Both the position numbers and the translations under genes were made by a program. Below, in pieces: positions 27,306 to 36,101 of a DNA stretch of 48,702 bases; positions within the stretch are counted from its first letter, which is position 1, and the number at the start of each line of letters is the position of its first letter. This DNA is from Candidatus Kuenenia stuttgartensis (GTDB lineage Bacteria > Planctomycetota > Planctomycetia > Planctomycetales > Planctomycetaceae), in the NCBI GenBank assembly GCA_945861465.1, contig CAMAVB010000023.1, forward strand, positions 1 to 48,702, read 5' to 3'. The notes beneath the pieces are model-generated. The model had not been told where the DNA came from, searched no databases, and saw only the letters and a list, made by a program, of their open reading frames with translations.

Positions 27306-27880
27306 TGTTTTCAATGAACGAGGAACGAATGCAAACACAACGATTCCTGCGGCGATGCGGCTTTTTGGCCGCCGTCGCAGGAATCGTTTGCCTTGGGTAC
27401 GTCCTGTTTCGAAAGAACCCATCAGGGGATTGGCAAGCATTCTTTCCCAAGTGCATGTTCTTTTGGGCGAGCGGCCTGCATTGCCCAGGCTGCGGTTGCC
27501 AGCGAGCCGTTCATCACCTGCTCAACGGACGAATCCTGCTCGCTCTGCAATGCAATGCGATGGTCATCATCGCCTTGCCCTGGTTGACATGGGAAGCCGC
27601 CCGAGCGTCGCTGCTGTTTCTTGAACTGCCAGTTCCACGATTCATGGCAATTCGTTGGCGGCTGAGCGGCAAACAAGCCATGTCGATTGCCGTCGCGGTG
27701 ACTGCCTTCTGGATCCTTCGAAACGTCCCCTGCCGTCCGTTTGAATGGCTGGCGCCGCCAGTTATGCTCCCCGAGCCAAACGCCGAACGTTCACACTTCG
27801 TTTCGATCGCCATTCACGGCCCATCGACGGACATGAATGTCCATCCTACTCCTGCCGCAGCAGAGAAAAGCCGCGGATGA
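27305..27880 (+). CDS. DUF2752 domain membrane protein
   Basis: A 191-residue protein with a first membrane segment (FLAAVAGIVCLGYVLF) and the DUF2752 signature FWASGLHCPGCGCQRAVHHL with LLNG following. Further hydrophobic segments are MVIIALPWLTW and QAMSIAVAVTAFWIL. DUF2752 proteins are small membrane proteins of unknown role often found beside CD225 proteins. The start overlaps the stop of CD225 paralogue 2. Met4 and Met9 are alternative starts. Its 3' end overlaps the end of pgsA by 35 bases in convergent orientation. Confidence 0.85.
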   Translation: MFSMNEERMQTQRFLRRCGFLAAVAGIVCLGYVLFRKNPSGDWQAFFPKCMFFWASGLHCPGCGCQRAVHHLLNGRILLALQCNAMVIIALPWLTWEAARASLLFLELPVPRFMAIRWRLSGKQAMSIAVAVTAFWILRNVPCRPFEWLAPPVMLPEPNAERSHFVSIAIHGPSTDMNVHPTPAAAEKSRG

Positions 27881-28475
27881 CGTAAATCAGTCCGCTCCAG
27901 ACTGTCACTCCGACGGCAATCCACAACAGCACATCGCGAACGCCGGGCAGCCACGGCCAGTTGAGCGATTCGGAAAGTGACAACAGACTGACGGTGACGG
28001 CCACGCATTGCAGTGTCATCTTGAGTTTTCCCGCCATGCTGGCGGAGAAATCTTTGCCCTCCTTTTCGAGGATGCCGCGCAGACTGGAAACGAACATCTC
28101 GCGACCGATGATGATGATCACCATCCATGCATTCACTCCGGAATCAGCCTCTCCCTGCTTTTCGAGCAGAAAGACAAATGACCCGCACACGATGACTTTA
28201 TCCACAAACGGGTCCAGAATCCTGCCCAGAACGGTGATCTGCTTATAGCGCCGAGCCAGATATCCATCGAGCGCGTCGGTGGAGGCGGCGAAGACAAACA
28301 ACGCTGCGGCCGAGATCCACCAGCCGCCAGCTGAGATCATCGAGAACAGCAAAAGCGAAAGCAGCAGCCGTGTCCCGGTGACCAGGTTGGGCATGTTCAG
28401 CGACTCACGCCCCAGCACAGCCTTGCGTTTTACTGCAACTGCAGTTGTCAGCGTTGAAATATCTACGTTTGACAT
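27846..28475 (-). CDS. pgsA: CDP-diacylglycerol-glycerol-3-phosphate 3-phosphatidyltransferase
   Basis: An integral-membrane enzyme making phosphatidylglycerol phosphate, the committed step to phosphatidylglycerol. The CDP-alcohol phosphotransferase motif D-x2-D-G-x2-A-R-x8-G-x3-D-x3-D is complete in TDALDGYLARRYKQITVLGR followed by ILDPFVDKV. Several hydrophobic helices are visible. The first 27 residues are not family-like; the family usually begins near MPNLVTGTRLL (Met28), so the start is uncertain. It lies 9 bases downstream of rimO on the same strand. Confidence 0.93.
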   Translation of the reverse strand: MSNVDISTLTTAVAVKRKAVLGRESLNMPNLVTGTRLLLSLLLFSMISAGGWWISAAALFVFAASTDALDGYLARRYKQITVLGRILDPFVDKVIVCGSFVFLLEKQGEADSGVNAWMVIIIIGREMFVSSLRGILEKEGKDFSASMAGKLKMTLQCVAVTVSLLSLSESLNWPWLPGVRDVLLWIAVGVTVWSGLIYVIRGFSLLRQE

Positions 28476-28484
28476 AATGTCATT

Positions 28485-29921
28485 CTACTCGTCGGTCTCT
28501 TCGGCCAGGACATCAGCAACCATGCCGACCAGGTCATAATCCTGTCGCTCCATGATTTCGACCGGTACCATATCGCCCGGCTGCAGATCGACACCGCGGA
28601 CAATCACGTTCGCATCAATCTCCGGAGCATCCGCATAAGAACGGCCCACATAAACGCCGTCACCAATCTCTTCATCGATCAGCACATCCAATTCATAGCC
28701 GATCATCTTGTCGGCGTGTGCAAAGGCAATATCCTGCTGCAACGCCATCAGTTCGTCGCGGCGGGCCTCTTTTACGTCTTCCGGTAGGTGCCCCTCCAGT
28801 TTCACCGCCGGCGTGCCTGGTTCCAGCGAATAGGTGAAAACTCCCATGCGTTCGAAGCGAGTTTCCTCGACGAATTGTCGCAGTTCTTCAAACTGCTGAT
28901 CAGTTTCACCAGGAAATCCCGTAATGAAGGTGGTTCGCAGAACCACGTTCGGAATTCGCTCCCGCAGCTTACTCACAAGCTCCCGCGTCTGATCAGAATT
29001 CACGCGACGTTGCATACGTTTCAGCACTGCAGAATTGATGTGCTGAAGTGGCATATCGAGATATGGCAGGATGTTACCGGAATCCGCAATCACGTCGATG
29101 AGTTCGTCGGAGAAGTTGATCGGGTACAGGTACATCAGACGAATCCAGTCAATGCCATCGACTTTTTGCAGCTGCCGCAGGAGTTCCGCCAGACGCACTT
29201 CGCCGTACAGGTCCATGCCGTAATACGTTGTGTCCTGCGCCACAATGATCAGCTCCCGCATTCCGTCATCGACAAGTTCTCGCGCTTCATCGAGCACCAT
29301 CTCAATCGGTTTGGTCACGTGCTTGCCCCGCATCGACGGAATCGAGCAAAACGTGCAGGTTCGATCACAGCCTTCTGAAATCTTCAGATACGCATAGTGT
29401 GCCGGCGTTATCCGTAGTCGTGACTGATCGTTCATCGCTTTGATCGGAGCGGGACGAAAGAGTTCTCGTTGCTCCCTGTTTCCGCCAACGAGCCGATCGG
29501 CAACTTTGGTGATTTCGTCACGTCCAAAAACACCGACGACGTGATCGATATCCGGCATTTCCTTCAGCAGGCCGCCGTCCGCTTCCAGTCGCTGAGGCAG
29601 GCATCCGGCGACGATGACGCCTTTTGTTTTGCCTTCCTTCTTGAGGTCCAGCATCTCCTGAATGACCGATCGCGATTCCTGCCGGGAACTTTCAATAAAG
29701 CCACAGGTGTTGACGATCACAAAGTCCGCGCCATCAGGGTCGGAGACCAACGAATAACCGTCCAGCGACAGCGACCCCAACATCTTTTCACTATCAACAA
29801 GATTTTTCGGGCAACCCAGACTCACAAAGGCATACGTGCCTTTCGACTGGCCCGGTTCGCCGGAATTTCCCTGAGACAATGGACGTGATTCGGGCAAGTC
29901 AATAATCGGGAGTGATGTCAT
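28485..29921 (-). CDS. rimO: Ribosomal protein S12 methylthiotransferase
   Basis: A radical-SAM enzyme that methylthiolates the conserved aspartate of ribosomal protein S12. The N-terminal UPF0004 domain has FVSLGCPKNLVDSEKMLG, an interior NTCGFI and GCLPQR, supplying the three cysteines of the auxiliary cluster. The radical-SAM motif CDRTCTFCSIP gives the CxxxCxxC cluster. The C-terminal region around DVLIDEEIGDGVYVGRSYAD matches the TRAM domain. I place the start at the ATG at 29921, where the family-like N-terminus begins, rather than at 30023. rimO and pgsA look like an operon. Confidence 0.96.
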   Translation of the reverse strand: MTSLPIIDLPESRPLSQGNSGEPGQSKGTYAFVSLGCPKNLVDSEKMLGSLSLDGYSLVSDPDGADFVIVNTCGFIESSRQESRSVIQEMLDLKKEGKTKGVIVAGCLPQRLEADGGLLKEMPDIDHVVGVFGRDEITKVADRLVGGNREQRELFRPAPIKAMNDQSRLRITPAHYAYLKISEGCDRTCTFCSIPSMRGKHVTKPIEMVLDEARELVDDGMRELIIVAQDTTYYGMDLYGEVRLAELLRQLQKVDGIDWIRLMYLYPINFSDELIDVIADSGNILPYLDMPLQHINSAVLKRMQRRVNSDQTRELVSKLRERIPNVVLRTTFITGFPGETDQQFEELRQFVEETRFERMGVFTYSLEPGTPAVKLEGHLPEDVKEARRDELMALQQDIAFAHADKMIGYELDVLIDEEIGDGVYVGRSYADAPEIDANVIVRGVDLQPGDMVPVEIMERQDYDLVGMVADVLAEETDE

Positions 29922-30061
29922 TGAGCGAGTACTTTTGAACGAGGGTTGGTCGGAAACCAAGCATGATGCCGGACTCCAACGTTTTGAACGGGACAGTTTA
30001 CAGGCAAAGGACAAAAGGGCCACAATCGGAATTCCGGATTCCCTTGGTTGGCGCGATTTCG

Positions 30062-30085
30062 GTAGCTTGACTCTCCGAGTCGAGT
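30062..30085. repeat. Short dispersed repeat, copy 2
   Basis: Identical over 24 bases to 25474-25497, including the GACTC-TCC-GAGTC hairpin. It lies in the gap just after the end of the 30103 minus-strand gene, upstream of rimO. Confidence 0.85.
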
Positions 30086-30102
30086 GAGAAGCCCGCTGCC
30101 CA

Positions 30103-31830
30103 TTACTTTGCCTTTTTCGCCAGTTCCTTTGCTGATTCGATCAGTCGGTTCTGGCGGATAGCCAGATCATGCACTTGTTTTTGCAACGCAGGAAGGTCAT
30201 CCGTCGTTGTCGATTGCAGCAGCCCATCGACCTGTTTTGTCCGACGATTCACCTGCAATTGCAGTGATCGAAGCACGCGAATTTCGGCCATTAGTTCCAC
30301 CAGACCGGGCTTTTCCTGACTCGGATCGCGTTGTTGCTGTTCCTGCTTCTGTTGTTCCTTCATGTTCTGCATCTCTTTTTGAGTGGTCTCAATCAGCTGC
30401 TTCAGAGACTCCAGGATGTCCTTTTGAACAGATTGCGTCAGTTCGCCGACTTTGTATTCCTGCATCCAGCCACTTACGGAATTCATATCCGCTTCGATGT
30501 CTTCGACTGCAATGACGATCGCGACTGATGTTCCCTCTTCCCGCAGCAGATTAACGGTCTGCGCACATTCCTGCGTCAATTCCGACTGTTGCTGAGACAA
30601 CTCACGACAGCGACCGTAGTTCAAGTCCAGCCAGTCTTTCTGTGGCGTTGCGGCGACACCAACCGTGCCTTCATGGATCGCAGTTTCCGCCTGCAGCATG
30701 CGCTGGAATCGCGCCTCCAATGACGCCAGCATCATTTCTTTTTCTTCTTCACGCAACTGACGCAGCATTGCTTCCAGCTTTTCCGCCGCTGCATGTAGTT
30801 CTTCCATCGCATTGTCTTCATTCTTCAGCGCTTCCTCGCGATTCTGCTCCTTCAATTTCTCAATCGCCTGTTCCATCTCTTCGCGGGCCTTTTCCAGTTG
30901 CTCACGACCGGGTGTCTGCTTGTTCTTGTCAGACTTCTGCTGCCCGGATTTCTTACCACCGGATTTCTGATCGCCCGGTTTTCCTGCACTTTCAGACTTC
31001 TGGTCCGACGGTGATGGCTTTCCCTTTTCCGGCGATCCTTTCGATGGATTGTCCGATTGCTGTGGGTCGCCTTTTCCTGTTTCATTGTCTTTAGGATCCC
31101 CATCCTTCGGATCCTGGACGCCGTCTTTTGGCTCACTCTCCTTCGGATCGCCGTCTTCAGCACTCTTTTCTTTGGCGTCTCCGTCTTTACCTGGGCTGTC
31201 CTTGCCGTCCGTGGAATCCTGATCATCATGACCACGCATAGATTCGAGCAATTTGTCGGTTTCGCTGATTGCGTTCTGCTGTCCCGGAGCCGCACTGGAC
31301 GGTGCGGGGGAATTCTGAGTCGCCGCGCGGACGGACCGTTGTTCTGCTAACACACTGCGCACATCCTTGAGCAGCCCATTCAGACGATCACGTTCGCGTT
31401 CTACGGCACTCCGCCGATCTTCGCTCTGCAGCAGCTTCAGCAGCGCCTGCAGACTTTCGATCACATCGGCCTGCTTCTCCGAGGCGTTCCCGATTTCTCC
31501 GGATTCAATCAACGCGACCACACCTTCAATTTCTTCCTTGATGCGACCTTCTCGTCCCTTGCCGATCACACGACGCAATAAGTCCGCTCGTTCAGGATCC
31601 TGACGACCCAGGATGTCGGCCATCTGCGTCAGCATGCGTTCGAATCGAGCATACCGTCCGCTCACGGCCAGTTGATCATCACGCAGTGATTTCGGCGTCA
31701 CATTTTCGCCAGCGACCGCCGGCGGCGATGCAGGTACGTCAGTGATCGACCGCGCGTCCTGCCCTGCAGCAGTTTGCAGCAAAGCGAGCAAAGCGACGAG
31801 CGTCAAAGCGAATCCAAAAGGTTGCATCAT
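30103..31830 (-). CDS. Secreted charge-rich coiled-coil protein
   Basis: A 575-residue protein with a signal peptide (LTLVALLALLQTAAGQ, cleavage probably after QTAAG). Residues about 195-310 are a disordered block of repeating KDGDPKE/NPSKGSPEKGK-like units rich in Lys, Asp, Pro, Ser and Gly. Helical coiled coil follows (EQLEKAREEMEQAIEKLKEQ, EKLEAMLRQLREEEKEMM), plus further heptad-rich helices to the end. No enzymatic motif is visible. It lies downstream of the DUF4175-like membrane protein on the same strand; I recall similar pairs in other planctomycetes, suggesting an envelope complex, but the function is unknown. Confidence 0.75.
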   Translation of the reverse strand: MMQPFGFALTLVALLALLQTAAGQDARSITDVPASPPAVAGENVTPKSLRDDQLAVSGRYARFERMLTQMADILGRQDPERADLLRRVIGKGREGRIKEEIEGVVALIESGEIGNASEKQADVIESLQALLKLLQSEDRRSAVERERDRLNGLLKDVRSVLAEQRSVRAATQNSPAPSSAAPGQQNAISETDKLLESMRGHDDQDSTDGKDSPGKDGDAKEKSAEDGDPKESEPKDGVQDPKDGDPKDNETGKGDPQQSDNPSKGSPEKGKPSPSDQKSESAGKPGDQKSGGKKSGQQKSDKNKQTPGREQLEKAREEMEQAIEKLKEQNREEALKNEDNAMEELHAAAEKLEAMLRQLREEEKEMMLASLEARFQRMLQAETAIHEGTVGVAATPQKDWLDLNYGRCRELSQQQSELTQECAQTVNLLREEGTSVAIVIAVEDIEADMNSVSGWMQEYKVGELTQSVQKDILESLKQLIETTQKEMQNMKEQQKQEQQQRDPSQEKPGLVELMAEIRVLRSLQLQVNRRTKQVDGLLQSTTTDDLPALQKQVHDLAIRQNRLIESAKELAKKAK

Positions 31831-31843
31831 ATCGGCATTCCAA

Positions 31844-31866
31844 GTGGGGCACGCTTTCAGCGTGCC
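31844..31866. repeat. GTGGGGCACG-type hairpin repeat
   Basis: GTGG followed by GGCACGCTTTCAGCGTGCC, a perfect 8-bp hairpin with a 3-base loop. It is a shorter relative of the element at 37404-37450. Confidence 0.75.
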
Positions 31867-31955
31867 GTGTCTTGAGGAAAAATCAACATTTGTGAATTTA
31901 TAAAGCCGTCAGGAAACCTGACTAGACTTCGCACAAGAAGGAATGAGGCAGCGAC

Positions 31956-32035
31956 CGGCGAGCGGGGGACGTGAGTCCCCTGATTTCTGCGGCAACCACG
32001 CGGTCAATCAGGGGATTGACATCCCCCGCTCGCCG
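31956..32035. repeat. Palindromic repeat with CGGCGAGCGGGGG arms
   Basis: The left arm begins CGGCGAGCGGGGGACGTGAG and the right arm ends CATCCCCCGCTCGCCG. An inner pair, CCCCTGATT and AATCAGGGG, extends the stem. It lies between the DUF4175-like gene and the coiled-coil protein gene on the minus strand. Confidence 0.85.
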
Positions 32036-32095
32036 AAGAAATCGATCAATTCCAATCACGTGCATCATACATAAGAAGCGGGCCTGAGCAGCAAA

Positions 32096-34531
32096 TCAAA
32101 TACCCTTCAGTTTCTCAAGCAATTCGCGTTTCTGAAGATCTTTCATATTCTGCATCAGCTCTTCAAGTTTATCCTCAATGGCCTTTCCTTCCTTCAGCAA
32201 TTCGTGGAATTCGGCCATATCCCGGACGTTCTCCAGAATCACCTTCAGTGACACGATTACGTCCGAAACCTTTTCGCTGGAACGATTTACAAGCGATTCT
32301 GTGGGCTGCAAATCCATCGCCGCGACTCGAAATGCACTCACAGCGCGATCTGCGGTTGCCATCATTTCGCCGGAAACGTCCTGCAGTGGGCGGACGATCA
32401 TGGCGCGCATGTCCTCCGCTTGCTGCTGCGGCGGAATGGCATTATTTTCAAGTTGCTGCACAATTTCCTCAAATCCTTCTACGATCGAATTGAGTTCATT
32501 GGTCTGCCGACGGAGATTGTTTCCACTGCGCGTGGCCGAAGTATTCAGGCTGGCTCGATCTTCCACGGTTGGTGACGCACCTGCCGCATCCACGCGCCTC
32601 GCGACATCAGAATGAAACTGCAGGTCGTCCCGTACTTCTTCAAGCTGTGCGATGACTTCCTCGAAGCGATTTCGCAGCGAAATTTCCCGTGTGTACAGCA
32701 GCGACAGCACTTCTTCGTTGCTCACAATGCGAAACAACAGCGGTTCACTGCGTGTCGCCGCAGGAGTCGGCATTCGATTGTCGTCCGACGCAACCACGGA
32801 CAACGTCAGCGTCTGACCTTCAGATAACTCCAAAGGCTGCAGGTCGAAGATCTCAAATGGCTCATCATCACTTCGCTGCAGATCGAAGTCAGTCGCATGT
32901 ATCGTTGGTACTCGTCGAAATGGTCTTGGTCGCCACGTGGATTCATCATCCACGAGAAATTCGAATCCTGCAGACCTCAATCCATAATCATCACGGATGC
33001 GGCCTGCCACAGGAATGCGGGCTAGTCGCGTTACCGCGTTGCCAACGCCATTCATCTGAGCCACCACGATCGGTGGAAAGTCCGGGATTCCCTGCACTCG
33101 CAATGTTTCCGGGCTGGCCGACATCACATCATCGTCGTCATGCAGAAAGAACCTCAGATTCGCGCTGGACGGAATTTGCAGGACGGAATTGTCGGTAGTG
33201 ATCGTCTTTGTCGCGGCTGGTTCCGCAACATCACCAGCGGTCGTCGTCGTGTCGGGCGGAACAATCATCATGCGGGCCGTGATCGTGCGTCCGTCGATGG
33301 AAAGTAAAGGTCCACTGCCTGAATTTGACGATGTCAGTTCGTCCCGCAACAACAAGCGCGACGAGTCACGATCCCCCGACAATTCAAACTGATCGGAAAC
33401 GATCCGCACGGCCTGCAGCGACTTGCCGCTGGTCGCAACCAGCTCAAACGACGTTCCGATCGGCAATTGCACTTCGCTGCCAGTTACAGTCAACATCCGT
33501 TCGCGGAGCTGATTCCAACCCGTATAATCCGGATACGTACACATCAACTGCACAGCATCAATCCCCGGCGGATTCACGACGTCGATCCGGTACGGAACTC
33601 GCGTCCGGTAGTCGCCAGCGAGCAATTCAATCTCGACGGGTTCCCGCAGCTGCGTCACGACGAATCGAAAAGTCCGGTCAGACGATGTGGACACGTAAGT
33701 GCGACTTCGCGATCCATCGAAGCGAATCACATCGACTCGCACACGATCCGGAACAATCCACATTTGCCCTGCCTGCGGTCCTCCATCCGGAACCGTCATT
33801 TCCAGTTCCAGATCCGCGCCGCGCGGATGTCGATAAGTCAACCTTTCATCAATGGCCTGAAACGCAATGCGCCGATCGCCTGGTTGGGAAATCGCGTGCA
33901 GCACAAGATCGGTCAATCGCTGATGATAGATTTCGTCGCAACGCACGAACGCACTCCACCATCGTGTCAGACTCTGCGGACTCACGAGGCCAACGCACGC
34001 CACTGATAACATCAAGCCACCGGACATCAGTCCGAGTCGTTTTAGATTGGAAGTATCAAAGACATCCTCAGCCGCCACATTGTCGGCAAGTGCGTCAGCT
34101 TCCCGCACCGACCGTTCGAGCATTGGCTTTACCAATGGTCCTTCGTCATAAATAACGTGCGCTGACTCCACAGACGTAATCAGGCGATCCTGAAACTGCG
34201 GAAATCGTCGTTCGAGAAGCAACGCGATGTCTGAGTCGCGAATCCGTCTGACCAAAGGCAAAATGACACGCCTCGCCAGGAGCAGCATTCCACACGGCAA
34301 TAACACTGCCAGCAGAATCGCGCGAAGTCCGACGGGAAGTTCCAGCTTCTGCAGCTGAAACCAGCCGGCGTCCAGAGTCGTCGTCGTCCAGAAGACGATC
34401 GCCGCACAGCACACAAGAAACAACAACCCCGAAATCATCGCATCTCGCCGCAGTCGCAGCTTGACACGACGCAGCAGTCTCCGGACGGAGTGCGGTAGAG
34501 GAATTCGATTAGAAGAATTTGATGACGGCAT
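32096..34531 (-). CDS. DUF4175-like membrane protein
   Basis: An 811-residue protein. Two hydrophobic helices near the N-terminus (MISGLLFLVCCAAIVFW and AILLAVLLPCGMLLL) are followed by RDSDIALLLERRFPQFQDRL, and a third helix (GLMSGGLMLSVACVGLVS). A long beta-rich extracytoplasmic region contains YPDYTGW and FRFVVTQLREPVEIELLAGD, and the C-terminus is coiled coil (LKEGKAIEDKLEELMQNMKD). This layout matches the DUF4175-type proteins of Bacteroidetes and planctomycetes. I start at the ATG at 34531 because residues before it are not protein-like. It is followed on the same strand by the secreted coiled-coil protein, a likely partner. Confidence 0.75.
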   Translation of the reverse strand: MPSSNSSNRIPLPHSVRRLLRRVKLRLRRDAMISGLLFLVCCAAIVFWTTTTLDAGWFQLQKLELPVGLRAILLAVLLPCGMLLLARRVILPLVRRIRDSDIALLLERRFPQFQDRLITSVESAHVIYDEGPLVKPMLERSVREADALADNVAAEDVFDTSNLKRLGLMSGGLMLSVACVGLVSPQSLTRWWSAFVRCDEIYHQRLTDLVLHAISQPGDRRIAFQAIDERLTYRHPRGADLELEMTVPDGGPQAGQMWIVPDRVRVDVIRFDGSRSRTYVSTSSDRTFRFVVTQLREPVEIELLAGDYRTRVPYRIDVVNPPGIDAVQLMCTYPDYTGWNQLRERMLTVTGSEVQLPIGTSFELVATSGKSLQAVRIVSDQFELSGDRDSSRLLLRDELTSSNSGSGPLLSIDGRTITARMMIVPPDTTTTAGDVAEPAATKTITTDNSVLQIPSSANLRFFLHDDDDVMSASPETLRVQGIPDFPPIVVAQMNGVGNAVTRLARIPVAGRIRDDYGLRSAGFEFLVDDESTWRPRPFRRVPTIHATDFDLQRSDDEPFEIFDLQPLELSEGQTLTLSVVASDDNRMPTPAATRSEPLLFRIVSNEEVLSLLYTREISLRNRFEEVIAQLEEVRDDLQFHSDVARRVDAAGASPTVEDRASLNTSATRSGNNLRRQTNELNSIVEGFEEIVQQLENNAIPPQQQAEDMRAMIVRPLQDVSGEMMATADRAVSAFRVAAMDLQPTESLVNRSSEKVSDVIVSLKVILENVRDMAEFHELLKEGKAIEDKLEELMQNMKDLQKRELLEKLKGI

Positions 34532-34851
34532 ATGACTGGGTTGCGGGGTGTGTAATAACGTACGGTCGTCGATATGTGCCCAGTGTAACAACCAAAACGT
34601 CCTGCGGCGAGTGGCACGCGTCAGCTTGCCGGGACATCGCCATTCACTCACCTTTCGCCATGATAAGAGACCGAGGGACTATGGGGATGCGGTATGGCTG
34701 AGTCGCAGGTGCGATACCACCGTTTTCCGCGCTGGAGCTTTGCTCGCGCCGCTTGTAGCCACTCATCGCAGTCGATAGAATCTCCCGCTATTGGCTGGTT
34801 TCGTCACTGAAATCTGACAGCGAATTTCCATCGTCTTGAAAGGTCTCCGAG
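34532..34851. other. Divergent spacer upstream of the sugar ABC transporter
   Basis: About 320 bases between the leftward DUF4175-like gene and the rightward transporter genes, without an obvious palindromic element. A GAAAGG ribosome-binding site lies 8 bases before the ATG at 34852. No operator or promoter could be assigned with confidence. Confidence 0.45.
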
Positions 34852-35991
34852 ATGCGTTTTAGTCCCCTGCCCTTCGCGCTTCTGGTAGGATTGAGCATTC
34901 TGGGTCTCTCTGGCTGCAGGGAGAGCAACGATTCCGTCGGGACAGGCAGTCAAGCGGCCCCCGCCGGAACCGACCCTGTCCCGACCACAACGGGCAAGAA
35001 AAGAATCATCCTTCTCAACAACACCGAATCCCCGTTCTGGGACGCTGCCCGAGCTGGCATCGCTAAGGCGGCTGAAGATCTAAAGCTGGAAGAAAACGGC
35101 TTTACTGCAAGCATGGACAGCAACACGAATGGGGAAGAAGGTCAGATCGAAAAGCTGCGTCAGTATGGTACTCAAAGTGACATCGCGGCGGTGATTATTT
35201 CGCCGACATCTGCCACCAATGCGGCCATCGCCGATGAACTGAAGAATCTTAAGGAGAAGGGAATTATCATCGGGACATTTGACAGCGACCTCGACACGAA
35301 ATTCCAGGAAACTCGCGAGTTCTACGTCGGCACCAACAACACGCGCGGCGGTGAAGTCCTGGGAACAGCGGCAAAAGGCCTTCAACCGGATGGTGGCGAA
35401 TACGTGCAGTTCGTCGGCTATGACAGCATGCAGAACGCCGTACAGCGGATGGATGGATTTACCAGTGCCGCCGGTGACAAGTTCACCCAGAAAGGTCGGC
35501 GAACGGATGATACTGACCGAAACCGCGCACGCGACAATGTTCGTGATTCGATCGATCAGAACTCAAGCCTGAGTGTGCTTGTTGGCATCTGGTCTTACAA
35601 CGCTCCCGCGATCGTTGATGTTGTCAAAGAGAAAAACATGCGGGACAAATTTACGATCGTGACGTTCGACGCCGAACCAATCGCCATTGAGCAAATGTCC
35701 GAAGGCATGATCGATGCGATGGTCGTGCAGAATCCGTTCGGCATGGGTTACGACTCCGTTCGATACGTTTATTCAAAACTCAGGGGTGACGCCGCGACGA
35801 TCGCTGAAATGTTCCCGAACATGAAGGACTCAGGCGGCAATATCCGAGACACCGGATTGAAGATTGTGGCACCAGATGAAGGCTCCCCGCTGACACCGGA
35901 GATGTTCAAGGAGTTTGGTCCGTCGGTGCAATTTCTGAAATTGTCTGAATTCAAGGCATGGTTGAAAGAGTACAACCTGACGAGTTCGTAA
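34852..35991 (+). CDS. Sugar ABC transporter substrate-binding lipoprotein (RbsB-like)
   Basis: A 379-residue periplasmic binding protein. The signal ends in a lipobox, GLSGC, making Cys22 the lipidation site. A Ser/Thr/Pro-rich tether precedes the domain KKRIILLNNTESPFWDAARA. That and AAVIISPTSATNAAIADELK, GIIIGTFDSDLD and the FVGYDSMQNA region are the type I periplasmic binding fold of the ribose/galactose family (Peripla_BP_4). It would deliver a sugar to the permease and ATPase encoded next. Sugar identity cannot be read from sequence alone. Confidence 0.93.
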   Translation: MRFSPLPFALLVGLSILGLSGCRESNDSVGTGSQAAPAGTDPVPTTTGKKRIILLNNTESPFWDAARAGIAKAAEDLKLEENGFTASMDSNTNGEEGQIEKLRQYGTQSDIAAVIISPTSATNAAIADELKNLKEKGIIIGTFDSDLDTKFQETREFYVGTNNTRGGEVLGTAAKGLQPDGGEYVQFVGYDSMQNAVQRMDGFTSAAGDKFTQKGRRTDDTDRNRARDNVRDSIDQNSSLSVLVGIWSYNAPAIVDVVKEKNMRDKFTIVTFDAEPIAIEQMSEGMIDAMVVQNPFGMGYDSVRYVYSKLRGDAATIAEMFPNMKDSGGNIRDTGLKIVAPDEGSPLTPEMFKEFGPSVQFLKLSEFKAWLKEYNLTSS

Positions 35992-36101
35992 GTTCGGTGC
36001 AGGATGGGCGTTCTGGCCCGTCGACTCGCAGTTGGACAAGATTGTCCGACCTAACTTCTGTAGCACGGGGGCTCCCTCTCAAGAAGATCGACAATCGTTG
36101 C

